Positions 54,614-63,382 of a stretch of DNA of 64,000 bases are shown piece by piece. The notes below the pieces were generated by a model, which worked only from the letters and a program-made list of their open reading frames with translations, ran no database searches and was not told the origin of the DNA. This DNA comes from Flavobacteriaceae bacterium (GTDB lineage: Bacteria; Bacteroidota; Bacteroidia; Flavobacteriales; Flavobacteriaceae). The translations under genes were made by a program, and so were the position numbers. How positions within the stretch are numbered: position 1 is the stretch's first letter; each line of letters starts with the position of its first letter. Where the stretch lies: assembly GCA_029243385.1 (NCBI GenBank), contig JAQWSC010000004.1:62001-126000 (forward strand), read 5' to 3'.

Positions 54614-54761
54614 ACATTTAAATTTTAGTAATTAATTGATTGTATGATAATTATAAAATTGAGAACGTGCGCAACCACTCGCTGTGCTCGTTCTCTCATT
54701 AAAAATTTTAAACATTCTCTTTTGTGAATGTATTTTTAAAATTTATTACTGTTCGTTTCAT
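54607..54761 (-). repeat. Start-codon-associated repeat element, copy C (upstream of the GIN lipoprotein)
   Basis: A third copy, about 155 bp, on the minus strand. It starts at the ATG at 54761 (overlapping the previous gene's TGA as TGATG), ATGAAACGAACAGT, continues with the AT-rich stem and the GAGAACG/CGTTCTC hairpin (54695-54661), and ends TTTAAATGTGTGAAAA with GTG at 54613 as start codon. The opening frame runs 17 codons. A 4-base insertion and several substitutions relative to copy A show it is an independent, older or diverged copy. Confidence 0.85.
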
Positions 54762-55843
54762 CAAAAACGAATTCCTATTCCCCACTCCAAAGCTTCCGCT
54801 TTGAACCCGTGTGTTTTAACGCTAACTGACCCAAACCATTGTTTATTAAAATACCTTTTCAGTCCTCCTCTAAAATATACATCCGACTCGAATCTTGAAG
54901 GACTATAGATATAATATCCAACTTGTTTAATTAAAGACCATTTATTGATAAACAATTCATGTCCAAAATAAATTCCTAACCTTAAAAAATCTTCGTCTCC
55001 CTTTATTCTTCCCTCAGGATAAGCGATAGAACTGTATTTAATTTGTTCTTTTAAAAAATAAGACACAAAGAAATCGGTTCCCAATTGTAAGGCTGATTTG
55101 CGATTGAGTCTTTTATCTGCGGACGCAGACAATATAAAAAATGGATATTGACCACTTTCAATAATGTCACCTTCATTAATCCCTGAACTAAGCTTAATCT
55201 GAAAACGTGTTTTTTCTTGTAAATCGATGTGAGCGGGCAACTCGGAGGGCTCTCTTTTATTATTGGAGTTCAGTGTGTAATGAATTCCAAAATTGACATT
55301 GAGGGTGTTTACTCCTTTATTGGGAGATTTAAAGCTTGCATTGGAATAATGGGTCATCATAATACCTGCCTGTACACCCCATTGTTTCCAAAGATTGGGA
55401 TGGTCATAGTTGAGCATTGCGTATGTCGAGGCTATAATATGCGTCCCGTAAAACAAGTTTCGGTAGTTTTCGGATTTATGATATGCTTTACTGGCATAAG
55501 CCACTCCTTGACCCAGTCGAAAGACCATTTTTCGATTCCAAAAATAAAAATTGTAGTGCCTGTAAATACCCATGTTAGTTCCGATACCATTGTTCTTAAA
55601 ATTTTGAATTATTAAGGACGTTCCAACATCGGGATAATTGAATGCTTTGGCCCATGCGTCGGCTTCAGAGGTTTGTTGACTGTAAGAAAAAAGAATGCCC
55701 TCTGGGTGGTGGGTAATCAAATGAGCTATGTCTTTATCATGACGAGCAATATTGCCTGTAAAATAGGTAAGGTCAAGAGTTTGTGCAAATGAGAAATACG
55801 AGAACAGACTGATTGTTACAACAAAAAAGAATTGGGACGTCAT
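54761..55843 (-). CDS. PagL-like acyloxyacyl hydrolase / outer-membrane lipid A deacylase family protein
   Basis: 360 residues with a signal peptide (MTSQFFFVVTISLFSYFSFAQ). The mature chain is beta-rich and aromatic, consistent with an outer-membrane barrel, and ends GIGIRF. MTHYSNASF carries the HxSN-type motif used by PagL for lipid A 3-O-deacylation, and the QWGVQAGIMM strand precedes it. It is longer than classical PagL. It follows metF by 13 bp on the same strand, so it may be the last gene of the methionine transcript. Confidence 0.65.
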   Translation of the reverse strand: MTSQFFFVVTISLFSYFSFAQTLDLTYFTGNIARHDKDIAHLITHHPEGILFSYSQQTSEADAWAKAFNYPDVGTSLIIQNFKNNGIGTNMGIYRHYNFYFWNRKMVFRLGQGVAYASKAYHKSENYRNLFYGTHIIASTYAMLNYDHPNLWKQWGVQAGIMMTHYSNASFKSPNKGVNTLNVNFGIHYTLNSNNKREPSELPAHIDLQEKTRFQIKLSSGINEGDIIESGQYPFFILSASADKRLNRKSALQLGTDFFVSYFLKEQIKYSSIAYPEGRIKGDEDFLRLGIYFGHELFINKWSLIKQVGYYIYSPSRFESDVYFRGGLKRYFNKQWFGSVSVKTHGFKAEALEWGIGIRF

Positions 55844-55856
55844 AGCTCGAAGTTAC

Positions 55857-56813
55857 TTAAAAAATTTCACTGGCAATAGTTTTAATATTGTCAGATTTTC
55901 CCATAGAATAATAGTGTAACAGAGGAACACCCGCCTTTACCAAAGATTTGCTTTGTTCAATACACCATTCGATTCCCACTTTTCGAACTTCTTGATTGTC
56001 CTTACACTTGACAACTGTTTTTACCAAATCATCGGGTATATCTACATGAAAACGGTGTGGAATCATGTTTAATTGTTTGATGGTGGACAAGGGCTTAAGA
56101 CCGGGTACAATGGGAATAGTAATCCCAGCAGCTCTACATTTATCGACAAATTCAAAATATTTTTGATTGTCAAAAAACATTTGGGTGATGATATAATTGG
56201 CACCTGCGGCTATTTTTTTCTTTAAAAAATGAATGTCGCTCTCCAAGCTAGGAGCTTCCATGTGTTTTTCAGGATATCCTGCAACTCCTATACAAAAATC
56301 TGTTGAAGATGAATTCAGCAAATCTTCATCCAAATACACACCTTGATTCAAATCTTGAATTTGTTTTACCAAATCCACAGCATAGGCATGTCCTTCTTGC
56401 TCGGGCTTAAAATACGTTTCAGACTTGACGGCATCTCCCCTTAGAGCTACTACATTATCTATTCCTAAAAAATGTAAATCAATTAATAAATTCTCTGTAT
56501 CTTCCTTGGAAAATCCTCCACATAAAATGTGCGGAACGGCATCGACTTGGTAACGGTTTTGAATTCCTGCACAAATACCAACAGTTCCGGGTCGTTTTCG
56601 AATGATCTTTTTTTCCAAAAGCCCATTGGCAAGCTCTTTGAAATTGTATTCTTCTCTGTGATAGGTCACGTCAATAAAAGGAGGTTTGAACTCCATCAAT
56701 GGATCGATATTATCAAAAATTGATTGAATATTTTGCCCTTTCAATGGCGGCAGAATCTCAAAAGAGAATAAGGTTTTTCCGTTTGCATTCTTAATATGAT
56801 CTATAACTTTCAT
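55857..56813 (-). CDS. metF: 5,10-methylenetetrahydrofolate reductase
   Basis: 318 residues, FAD-dependent TIM barrel. Motifs TLFSFEILPPLKGQN, DVTYHREEY, VALRGD, and GANYIITQMFFDN match MetF. It reduces methylenetetrahydrofolate to the methyl donor used by MetH, encoded directly upstream with only 2 bp between. It completes the methionine operon. Confidence 0.96.
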   Translation of the reverse strand: MKVIDHIKNANGKTLFSFEILPPLKGQNIQSIFDNIDPLMEFKPPFIDVTYHREEYNFKELANGLLEKKIIRKRPGTVGICAGIQNRYQVDAVPHILCGGFSKEDTENLLIDLHFLGIDNVVALRGDAVKSETYFKPEQEGHAYAVDLVKQIQDLNQGVYLDEDLLNSSSTDFCIGVAGYPEKHMEAPSLESDIHFLKKKIAAGANYIITQMFFDNQKYFEFVDKCRAAGITIPIVPGLKPLSTIKQLNMIPHRFHVDIPDDLVKTVVKCKDNQEVRKVGIEWCIEQSKSLVKAGVPLLHYYSMGKSDNIKTIASEIF

Positions 56814-56815
56814 AA

Positions 56816-59500
56816 CTATTCGTTTAAATTAGGAGCAAGCCATTTTTCAGCACTTTCCAATGATATATTTCTTCTTTTGTGATAGGCTATTAGTTGATCT
56901 CTACTGATTTTACCCAATCCAAAATACCGCGCCTGAGGGTGCGCAAAATAGTATCCCGATACGGAAGCCGCAGGCCACATGGCCAAACTATCCGTAAGCG
57001 TTACACCTATATTTTCTTCGACTTTTAACAACTCCCAAAGAGTGTTCTTTTCCAAATGATCAGGACAAGCTGGATAGCCAGGAGCCGGGCGAATTCCTCG
57101 ATACGATTCTTTGATGAGATCTTCGTTTGTCAATTGTTCGTTGGAGGCATATCCCCAATGTTGGGTTCGAATGTTTTGATGAAGATACTCTGCAAATGCT
57201 TCTGCCAATCGATCTGCCAATGCTTTAATCATAATGCTGTTATAATCATCGTTGTTTTTTTCAAACTCTTCGGCCAATTGCTGAGTTCCAAAACCAGTAG
57301 ATACACAAAATCCTCCCATATAATCTGCAACAGACGAGTCTTTAGGCGCAATAAAATCAGCCAGTGCAAATTGAGGCTTACCTTGACTTTTTTTCAACTG
57401 CTGTCTAAGAGTTATAAATGTTGCAATGGGGTTTTTTCTGGATTCATCTGCATACAATTCAATGTCGTCCCCAATTGAATTTGCCGCAAAAAGTCCAAAC
57501 ACAGCTTTGGCTTTTAAAAGCTTTTCATCCACAATACGGTTTAATAAAACAGAGGCGTCTTGGAACAACTCTTGTGCTTGAGCACCCACCACTTCATCTT
57601 TTAAAATATTTGGATATTTTCCATGCAAATCCCACGATCTGAAAAAAGGACTCCAGTCTATAAAGGGAAGTAATTCTTTCAAATCCAACGAATCGATAAC
57701 CTGAACACCAAGTTGGTTGGGTTTTGAAATATCTTCTTGTTTCCAGTCAATTGAGAATTTTCGTTGACGTGCCAGCTCTAAAGAAATATATTCTTTACTC
57801 TTTGTACGCTTTGCATAGTTGACCCTAAATTTCTCATAATCTTGTTTGATGGATTCTATATAGGAAGCTTTGGATTCTTTTTGCAATAAATTTCCAGCTA
57901 CTGTTACCGCTCTCGAAGCGTCATTAACGTGCACAACCGAGTGATTGTATTCAGTATCGATTTTGACCGCAGTATGCGCTCTTGAAGTTGTTGCTCCACC
58001 TATTAACAACGGAATATCGAGCTGGTTCTTTTTCATTTGTTTGGCCAAAAAAACCATTTCATCCAACGAAGGGGTGATCAGTCCACTCAAACCAATTATA
58101 TCTACTTGCTGCTCAACAGCGGCTTCAATAATTTTTTCGGGAGGAACCATAACTCCCAAGTCAATGATTTCGTAATTGTTACACCCAAGAACAACTCCCA
58201 CAATATTTTTTCCAATATCATGAACATCGCCTTTTACAGTTGCCAATAGTATTTTGCCTGCTGATCTGCTCAGCCCATCTTTTTCGTTTTCAATAAAAGG
58301 CAATAAATAAGCGACTGCTTTTTTCATTACCCGAGCCGATTTAACTACTTGGGGTAAAAACATTTTTCCGCTTCCAAACAAATCTCCTACCAAATTCATT
58401 CCATTCATCAAATGTCCTTCGATGACTTCGATGGGTTTGTTAACCGACTTGCGAGCTTCTTCTACGTCAATCTCAATAAATTCGTCAATTCCTTTAACCA
58501 ACGAATGCGTAATTCTGGATTGTAAATCTTCGTTTCTCCACTTTTGAACGGTTTTTTCCACATTCTTGGATTGTCCTTTAATCTGCTCTGCATAATCCAA
58601 CAAGCGATCGGTAGCGTCTGCTCTTCTATCGAGCAAAACATCTTCAACTAAATCCAACAAATCTTTTGGAATTTCGTCGTAGATTTCAAGCATCGATGGA
58701 TTGACAATACCCATGGTCATCCCATGTTGAATGGCATGATACAAAAAGGAAGAATGCATGGCTTCTCGGACAATATTATTTCCTCGAAACGAAAAAGAAA
58801 CGTTGCTAACACCCCCGCTTACGTGTGCATGGGGTAAATTATTACGAATCCATTTTGTAGCTTTAAAAAAATCGAGCGCATTCTTTCGGTGCTCTTCCAT
58901 ACCCGTAGCAACTGGGAAAATATTGGGGTCAAAAATAATATCGTGGGGAGGAAATTGAAGCTGATCTACTAATATTTTATACGATCGCTCGCATATTTCA
59001 ACACGTCGCTCAAAAGAATCAGCTTGTCCTTTTTCGTCAAATGCCATCACAATGACAGCCGCTCCGTAACGTTTAATTTTTTTGGCTTGAGCAACAAAAA
59101 CATCAACCCCTTCTTTAAGGCTAATTGAATTAACAATACTTTTTCCTTGTACAACCTTGAGACCTGCTTCCAAAATTTCCCATTTGGAACTATCAATCAT
59201 AATCGGAAGTTTGGCAATGTCTGGCTCTGCTGCAATTAGATTTAAGAATCGGGTCATTGCTTTTGCTCCATCTATCATCCCTTCGTCCATATTGACATCA
59301 ATGATTTGAGCGCCTCCTTCTACTTGTTCTCTTGCTACTTCTAAAGCTTGACTGTATTTATCTTCCTTTATCAACCGTAAAAACTTTCGAGAGCCAGTGA
59401 CATTGGTTCGCTCCCCAATATTCACAAAATTGGTTTCTGGAGTTACCACCAGTGGCTCAAAACCAGCTAAAGACAAGTGTTTATTACAGTCAGACTCCAT
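56816..59500 (-). CDS. metH: Cobalamin-dependent methionine synthase, C-terminal half
   Basis: 894 residues from the ATG at 59500; a GTG at 59563 would run into the preceding gene and is rejected. Domains in order: pterin-binding barrel ([16 protein letters not shown], about 15-270), cobalamin cap and Rossmann domain ([11 protein letters not shown] with the cobalt-ligating His427), and the AdoMet reactivation domain ([15 protein letters not shown]) to the end. The homocysteine-binding domain is absent and encoded separately at 59798-60784, so the enzyme is split into two polypeptides. A small monooxygenase-like gene lies between the halves. Confidence 0.95.
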   Translation of the reverse strand: MESDCNKHLSLAGFEPLVVTPETNFVNIGERTNVTGSRKFLRLIKEDKYSQALEVAREQVEGGAQIIDVNMDEGMIDGAKAMTRFLNLIAAEPDIAKLPIMIDSSKWEILEAGLKVVQGKSIVNSISLKEGVDVFVAQAKKIKRYGAAVIVMAFDEKGQADSFERRVEICERSYKILVDQLQFPPHDIIFDPNIFPVATGMEEHRKNALDFFKATKWIRNNLPHAHVSGGVSNVSFSFRGNNIVREAMHSSFLYHAIQHGMTMGIVNPSMLEIYDEIPKDLLDLVEDVLLDRRADATDRLLDYAEQIKGQSKNVEKTVQKWRNEDLQSRITHSLVKGIDEFIEIDVEEARKSVNKPIEVIEGHLMNGMNLVGDLFGSGKMFLPQVVKSARVMKKAVAYLLPFIENEKDGLSRSAGKILLATVKGDVHDIGKNIVGVVLGCNNYEIIDLGVMVPPEKIIEAAVEQQVDIIGLSGLITPSLDEMVFLAKQMKKNQLDIPLLIGGATTSRAHTAVKIDTEYNHSVVHVNDASRAVTVAGNLLQKESKASYIESIKQDYEKFRVNYAKRTKSKEYISLELARQRKFSIDWKQEDISKPNQLGVQVIDSLDLKELLPFIDWSPFFRSWDLHGKYPNILKDEVVGAQAQELFQDASVLLNRIVDEKLLKAKAVFGLFAANSIGDDIELYADESRKNPIATFITLRQQLKKSQGKPQFALADFIAPKDSSVADYMGGFCVSTGFGTQQLAEEFEKNNDDYNSIMIKALADRLAEAFAEYLHQNIRTQHWGYASNEQLTNEDLIKESYRGIRPAPGYPACPDHLEKNTLWELLKVEENIGVTLTDSLAMWPAASVSGYYFAHPQARYFGLGKISRDQLIAYHKRRNISLESAEKWLAPNLNE

Positions 59501-59502
59501 TA

Positions 59503-59784
59503 TTAAGCGTAGTGTTCTACCAGTGTTTCGGATGTTAAAAAGGGATGTACCAATGCTTTCCACTCCAGAAAATCCTTAGACTTTCTAAAGCCTATTTCGT
59601 GATCCTCTAAGGTATCCCATTCAACAATTAAAATATATTTATCAGCAGTTTCTATGCATTTTTTGAGTTGATGAGAACGGTAACCCTTTGCTCTAGAAAT
59701 AATAGGTTTTGCCAACTCGTAATTTTTTTCAAAATCACTTGATTGGTTTTCTTTAATATGTAAAATGGCTACTTCTAAGATCAT
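59503..59784 (-). CDS. Antibiotic biosynthesis monooxygenase (ABM)-domain protein
   Basis: 93 residues, a single dimeric alpha/beta ferredoxin-like ABM fold: begins [23 protein letters not shown] and includes [19 protein letters not shown]. Such proteins act as small cofactor-free monooxygenases or heme-degrading/quinol-modifying enzymes, but many have no known activity. It lies between the two halves of metH, 13 bp after the first and 2 bp before the second. A role in methionine synthesis is only suggested by position. Confidence 0.85.
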   Translation of the reverse strand: MILEVAILHIKENQSSDFEKNYELAKPIISRAKGYRSHQLKKCIETADKYILIVEWDTLEDHEIGFRKSKDFLEWKALVHPFLTSETLVEHYA

Positions 59785-59797
59785 ATCGAAATAAGTT

Positions 59798-60784
59798 TTA
59801 TAGTTTTCGAGGGGAGTGTTTTAGTGTTTCCTCAGCAATTTGTTTGATGTGTTCGGGATTGGTTCCGCAACATCCACCAATAATATTGAGTAAATTTTCT
59901 TCAAGATATGGAGCAATCAAAGCGCGCATTTCTTGTGGAGTTTGGTCATATGCACCAAACTCGTTGGGCAATCCTGCATTGGGATGAGCAGAAGTATATA
60001 TGTTTGCAACCCGACTCAGTCGTTGGATATAAGGCTTGAGTTGATCCGCACCTAATGCACAATTAAGTCCAATACTAAACAACGAAATGTGAGAAATGGA
60101 AATGAAAAATGCCTCAACGGTTTGCCCAGACAAGGTACGTCCACTCGCATCGGTTATGGTCCCGCTTACCATGACAGGAGTATCTATTTTTCGCTCTTCC
60201 TTTACCTCATCAACGGCGTACAAAGCAGCCTTGGCATTGAGCGTATCAAAAACGGTTTCAACCAGTAATGCATCCACTCCGCCATCCAACAATCCTTCTA
60301 CTTGCTCTCGGTAGGAAGCAACGAGTTCGTCGAATGTAATTGCGCGGAAACCAGGATCGTTCACGTCTGGAGACATGCTGGCTGTTTTGTTGGTCGGTCC
60401 AATTGAACCTGCAACAAATCGAGGTTTCAGGGGATTTTTAAGGGTTATCAATTCAGAAGCTTCTTTTGCAATCTTGGCTGATTCATAGTTCAATTCATAA
60501 ACCAATCCCTCCATTTGATAATCAGCCATGGCAATAGAAGTGCTCGAAAACGTATTTGTTTCCAAAATATCGGCTCCAGCTTCCAAATATGCAATGTGGA
60601 TATCACGAATGGCTTTGGGCTGTGTTAATGAAAGCAAATCATTGTTTCCTTGCAGAGGAACAGGATGGTTTTTAAAACGAGATCCTCTAAAATCATCTTC
60701 AGAAAAAGAATAGGCCTGAAGCATGGTTCCCATGGCGCCATCCAAAACTAAAATACGATTTTTAACGGCCTCATTTAAGTTCAT
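59798..60784 (-). CDS. Homocysteine S-methyltransferase domain protein (MetH N-terminal half)
   Basis: 328 residues. The whole chain is the homocysteine-binding barrel of MetH: VLDGAMGTMLQ at the N-terminus, FVAGSIGPTNKTASMSPDV, and zinc-binding cysteines, one in GLNCALG and the pair in IIGGCCGTNPEH near residues 305-306. It activates homocysteine and works with the separate pterin/B12 subunit. Its start overlaps metZ by four bases. Confidence 0.94.
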   Translation of the reverse strand: MNLNEAVKNRILVLDGAMGTMLQAYSFSEDDFRGSRFKNHPVPLQGNNDLLSLTQPKAIRDIHIAYLEAGADILETNTFSSTSIAMADYQMEGLVYELNYESAKIAKEASELITLKNPLKPRFVAGSIGPTNKTASMSPDVNDPGFRAITFDELVASYREQVEGLLDGGVDALLVETVFDTLNAKAALYAVDEVKEERKIDTPVMVSGTITDASGRTLSGQTVEAFFISISHISLFSIGLNCALGADQLKPYIQRLSRVANIYTSAHPNAGLPNEFGAYDQTPQEMRALIAPYLEENLLNIIGGCCGTNPEHIKQIAEETLKHSPRKL

Positions 60785-61959
60785 GACTTCACATTTTTAA
60801 GTGCCTGATCTATATCCTGAATAATGTCATCTGCATGCTCTAAGCCTACTGAAACTCGAATCAAACCGTCGGTAATCCCAACTGCCAATCGATCCTCTTC
60901 AGAAAGTTTGCTATGAGTCGTGGATGCAGGATGAGTAACAATGGTTCTGGAGTCACCCAAATTGGCAGAAAGGGAACACAATTGTATGCTGTTTAAAAAC
61001 TGTGTTCCTGACGCAATTCCACCCTTCAATTCAAACGTAACAATATTTCCTCCGCGCTTCATCTGTTTTTTGGCTACTTGAACTTTTGGATGAGAATCCA
61101 AAAAAGGGTACGTAGTTTTATTGACTGCAGGATGTTTTTCGAGATAAACCGCTAATTTTTCTGCGTTGTCACTATGACGTTCCAACCGAACAGAAAGCGT
61201 TTCAAGACTTTTGGATAACACCCATGCGTTGAAGGGGGAAAGTGCAGGACCTGTATTTCGAGAAAACAAATAAATCTCTCTAATTAACTCTTTCTTTCCT
61301 ACGGCAATTCCGCCCATAACACGACCTTGTCCGTCGATTAATTTAGTTGCTGAATGAATGACTATATCTGCTCCGAATTGAATGGGGTTTTGCAAATAAG
61401 GCGTCGCAAAACAGTTATCTATTACTAATATCAATTGGTGTTTTTTGGCTATTTTAGAGAGTCGTTCTAGGTCTACAATATCCAATCCCGGATTGGTTGG
61501 AGTTTCAGCGTAAATAATTTTTGTATTAGGCTGAATTAAAGATTCCAATTCGTCTAACTCATCAATCTGAAAATAGGTAGTGTCAATATTCCATTTTGGC
61601 AAATATTTGCTGAACAAACTGTGGGTAGATCCAAAAACCGCTCGCGCCGAAATGATGTGATCTCCACTCTTTAACAGCGCTGCAAATGTCGAAAACACAG
61701 CCGACATTCCACTGGCAAATGCGAAGCCGTCTTCTGCACCTTCTAATGTGCAAATTTTTTGAATAAATTCTGAGGTAGAAGGGTTCGAAAACCGACTGTA
61801 AATATTGCGTTCTTTTTCCTCGGCAAACGAAGCTCTCATTTCTTCAGCATCATCAAAAACAAAGCTTGATGTCAAATATATTGGGCTTGAATGTTCTTTA
61901 TATTGAGAACGGTCTAATTGGCTTCTAATAGCGGCAGTTTCAAATTTTTTTGAACTCAT
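60781..61959 (-). CDS. metZ: O-succinyl/acetylhomoserine sulfhydrylase (Cys/Met metabolism PLP enzyme)
   Basis: 392 residues of the gamma-family of PLP enzymes. The PLP lysine lies in IHSATKLIDGQGRVMGG; YSRFSNPST, FASGMSAVFS and ETPTNPG are present, and the C-terminus has HPASTTHSKL. The GQGRVMGG variant (rather than GHSDV-GG) points to MetZ-type direct sulfhydrylation. The acyl group is not certain. Overlaps the OsmC gene by four bases and the metH N-half by four. Confidence 0.9.
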   Translation of the reverse strand: MSSKKFETAAIRSQLDRSQYKEHSSPIYLTSSFVFDDAEEMRASFAEEKERNIYSRFSNPSTSEFIQKICTLEGAEDGFAFASGMSAVFSTFAALLKSGDHIISARAVFGSTHSLFSKYLPKWNIDTTYFQIDELDELESLIQPNTKIIYAETPTNPGLDIVDLERLSKIAKKHQLILVIDNCFATPYLQNPIQFGADIVIHSATKLIDGQGRVMGGIAVGKKELIREIYLFSRNTGPALSPFNAWVLSKSLETLSVRLERHSDNAEKLAVYLEKHPAVNKTTYPFLDSHPKVQVAKKQMKRGGNIVTFELKGGIASGTQFLNSIQLCSLSANLGDSRTIVTHPASTTHSKLSEEDRLAVGITDGLIRVSVGLEHADDIIQDIDQALKNVKS

Positions 61960-62375
61960 ATTTTTTTTCCGTTTACGATAACTTGATAGGTGATTTCAGC
62001 CGTAGCTTCTAAAGTTTTGGATACCGAGCAATATTTCTCAAAAGATAATTTGGCTGCGCGTTGGGCTTTTTCTTCAGGAATGTCCCCATCTATAAAAACC
62101 TGAACATGAATCCTATCAAACAAAGAGGGGACTTTCCCTTCTTGTCGATGTCCTTCCACTTCCATTCGTAAGGAACTAGGATCTAGTTTTTGTTTGTTGA
62201 GAATAGCAACAATATCGATGCTGCTACAACCAGCGATTCCCATGAGTAAAAGCTCCATAGGGCTGGCGCCTTGCGGCTCAGAAGAGGCCGATTTGTTATC
62301 CAAATGTATTTCGTGCCCTGTGTCGTTTGCAACGCTTACATGGAAATTATCAATTCGATTTAGTGTAACTTTCAT
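61956..62375 (-). CDS. OsmC/Ohr family protein
   Basis: 139 residues. The OsmC fold is recognisable: SPMELLLMGIAGCSSIDIVAIL with the first conserved Cys, and the second in SFEKYCSVSKTLEATAEI. Two cysteines allow peroxide reduction as in Ohr/OsmC, although many members act otherwise. It is embedded in the methionine operon, with a 12-bp gap to metX and a 4-bp overlap with metZ. This suggests a link to thiol or sulfur chemistry, by context only. Confidence 0.88.
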   Translation of the reverse strand: MKVTLNRIDNFHVSVANDTGHEIHLDNKSASSEPQGASPMELLLMGIAGCSSIDIVAILNKQKLDPSSLRMEVEGHRQEGKVPSLFDRIHVQVFIDGDIPEEKAQRAAKLSFEKYCSVSKTLEATAEITYQVIVNGKKI

Positions 62376-62387
62376 TGAATGTTGGAT

Positions 62388-63356
62388 TTAGGATTTGTTT
62401 ATAGTAAACACTTCTTTAAGAAGTTGATTGAGTTGTTCAAACTCAATTAAGAAAGCATCGTGGCCGTGAATAGAGCGGATGCATTTGTAAAAAATATTCT
62501 TTTTGAATTTAGACAATCTCAAATAAGTTTCTCTATTTTCTTCGTCTGTAAAAAACAAGTCTGTATCAATAGAAACTAGGTATATATTGGATTCGATTTT
62601 CGCAACTACGGATTCAAAATCACCGTTTTGAGATATATCAATTGTTCTTAACAAATGATTCATCAATTTGTAGGCGCCAACTTGAAAACGTTGCTGTAAT
62701 TTCTCTCCATGATGCAACAACCAGCTCTCAACATTGTAAATTTTCAACTCTTCATTGATTGATCGATCAAATCGAGATTTAAACGACCCAGGGGTTCGAT
62801 AACACAACATGGCATGGAGTCTTGCGTCGTGGATGGGGCTGGATGAATTGTCAAGTATTTGGTCTTGCAAAAAAGCATTGGCAATTACCCAGTCCGATGA
62901 TTTCCAATCGGTAGCAATTGGAATCAGATTCTTAATAAAAGAAGGGTATGCCGCTGCCAATTCCCAAGCCAAACCACCGCCAATAGAACCTCCAATAGCT
63001 GCATGCAAGGAAGCAATGTTGAGCATTTGAAGCCCTTGATGCACCATATGGGCCACGTCTGCTAAAATAAGATCTTGATAATCCTCAATCAACAAACCGT
63101 CATAGCCATTTCCCGGAATATTAAAAGAAATTACGGTATAGTGTAACGTGTCGATGAGTTTATTATCACCAACAATATCATTCCACCAACCATTTTCTCC
63201 CAATAAGGTAGAATTCCCGGTAAGTGCATGATTAACAAGCACTACCGGTGCATCTCCTATGGGAAGCCCAAAGGTTTCGTATGAAATTCGAACCGGAAAA
63301 TCAGTACCTTTTAATGTCTTAAAAGAAGCCAATTCTATGTACTTTAGGGCCTTCAT
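62388..63356 (-). CDS. metX: Homoserine O-acyltransferase (MetX-like alpha/beta hydrolase)
   Basis: 322 residues. The nucleophile elbow is IGGSIGGGLAWELA with Ser124, the first conserved block is VNHALTGNS, and the catalytic His is in SIHGHDAFLIE at the C-terminus. It is about 40 residues shorter than many MetX, mainly in the lid. The reaction would be acetyl (or succinyl) transfer to homoserine, providing the substrate for MetY/MetZ encoded on both sides. The acyl donor is not decided by sequence alone. Confidence 0.87.
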   Translation of the reverse strand: MKALKYIELASFKTLKGTDFPVRISYETFGLPIGDAPVVLVNHALTGNSTLLGENGWWNDIVGDNKLIDTLHYTVISFNIPGNGYDGLLIEDYQDLILADVAHMVHQGLQMLNIASLHAAIGGSIGGGLAWELAAAYPSFIKNLIPIATDWKSSDWVIANAFLQDQILDNSSSPIHDARLHAMLCYRTPGSFKSRFDRSINEELKIYNVESWLLHHGEKLQQRFQVGAYKLMNHLLRTIDISQNGDFESVVAKIESNIYLVSIDTDLFFTDEENRETYLRLSKFKKNIFYKCIRSIHGHDAFLIEFEQLNQLLKEVFTINKS

Positions 63357-63382
63357 AAAAAGTGTATTTTAGAGCTTATCTA

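Noticed and set aside
59501-59563. GTG start at 59563 for the MetH C-half
   Set aside because: It overlaps the ABM gene by 61 bp; the ATG at 59500 lies directly after that gene's stop and precedes the conserved region.
63357-63382. SAM riboswitch or regulatory site between metY and metX
   Set aside because: The gap is only 26 bp with no structure; any methionine-responsive leader would lie upstream of metY, outside the window.
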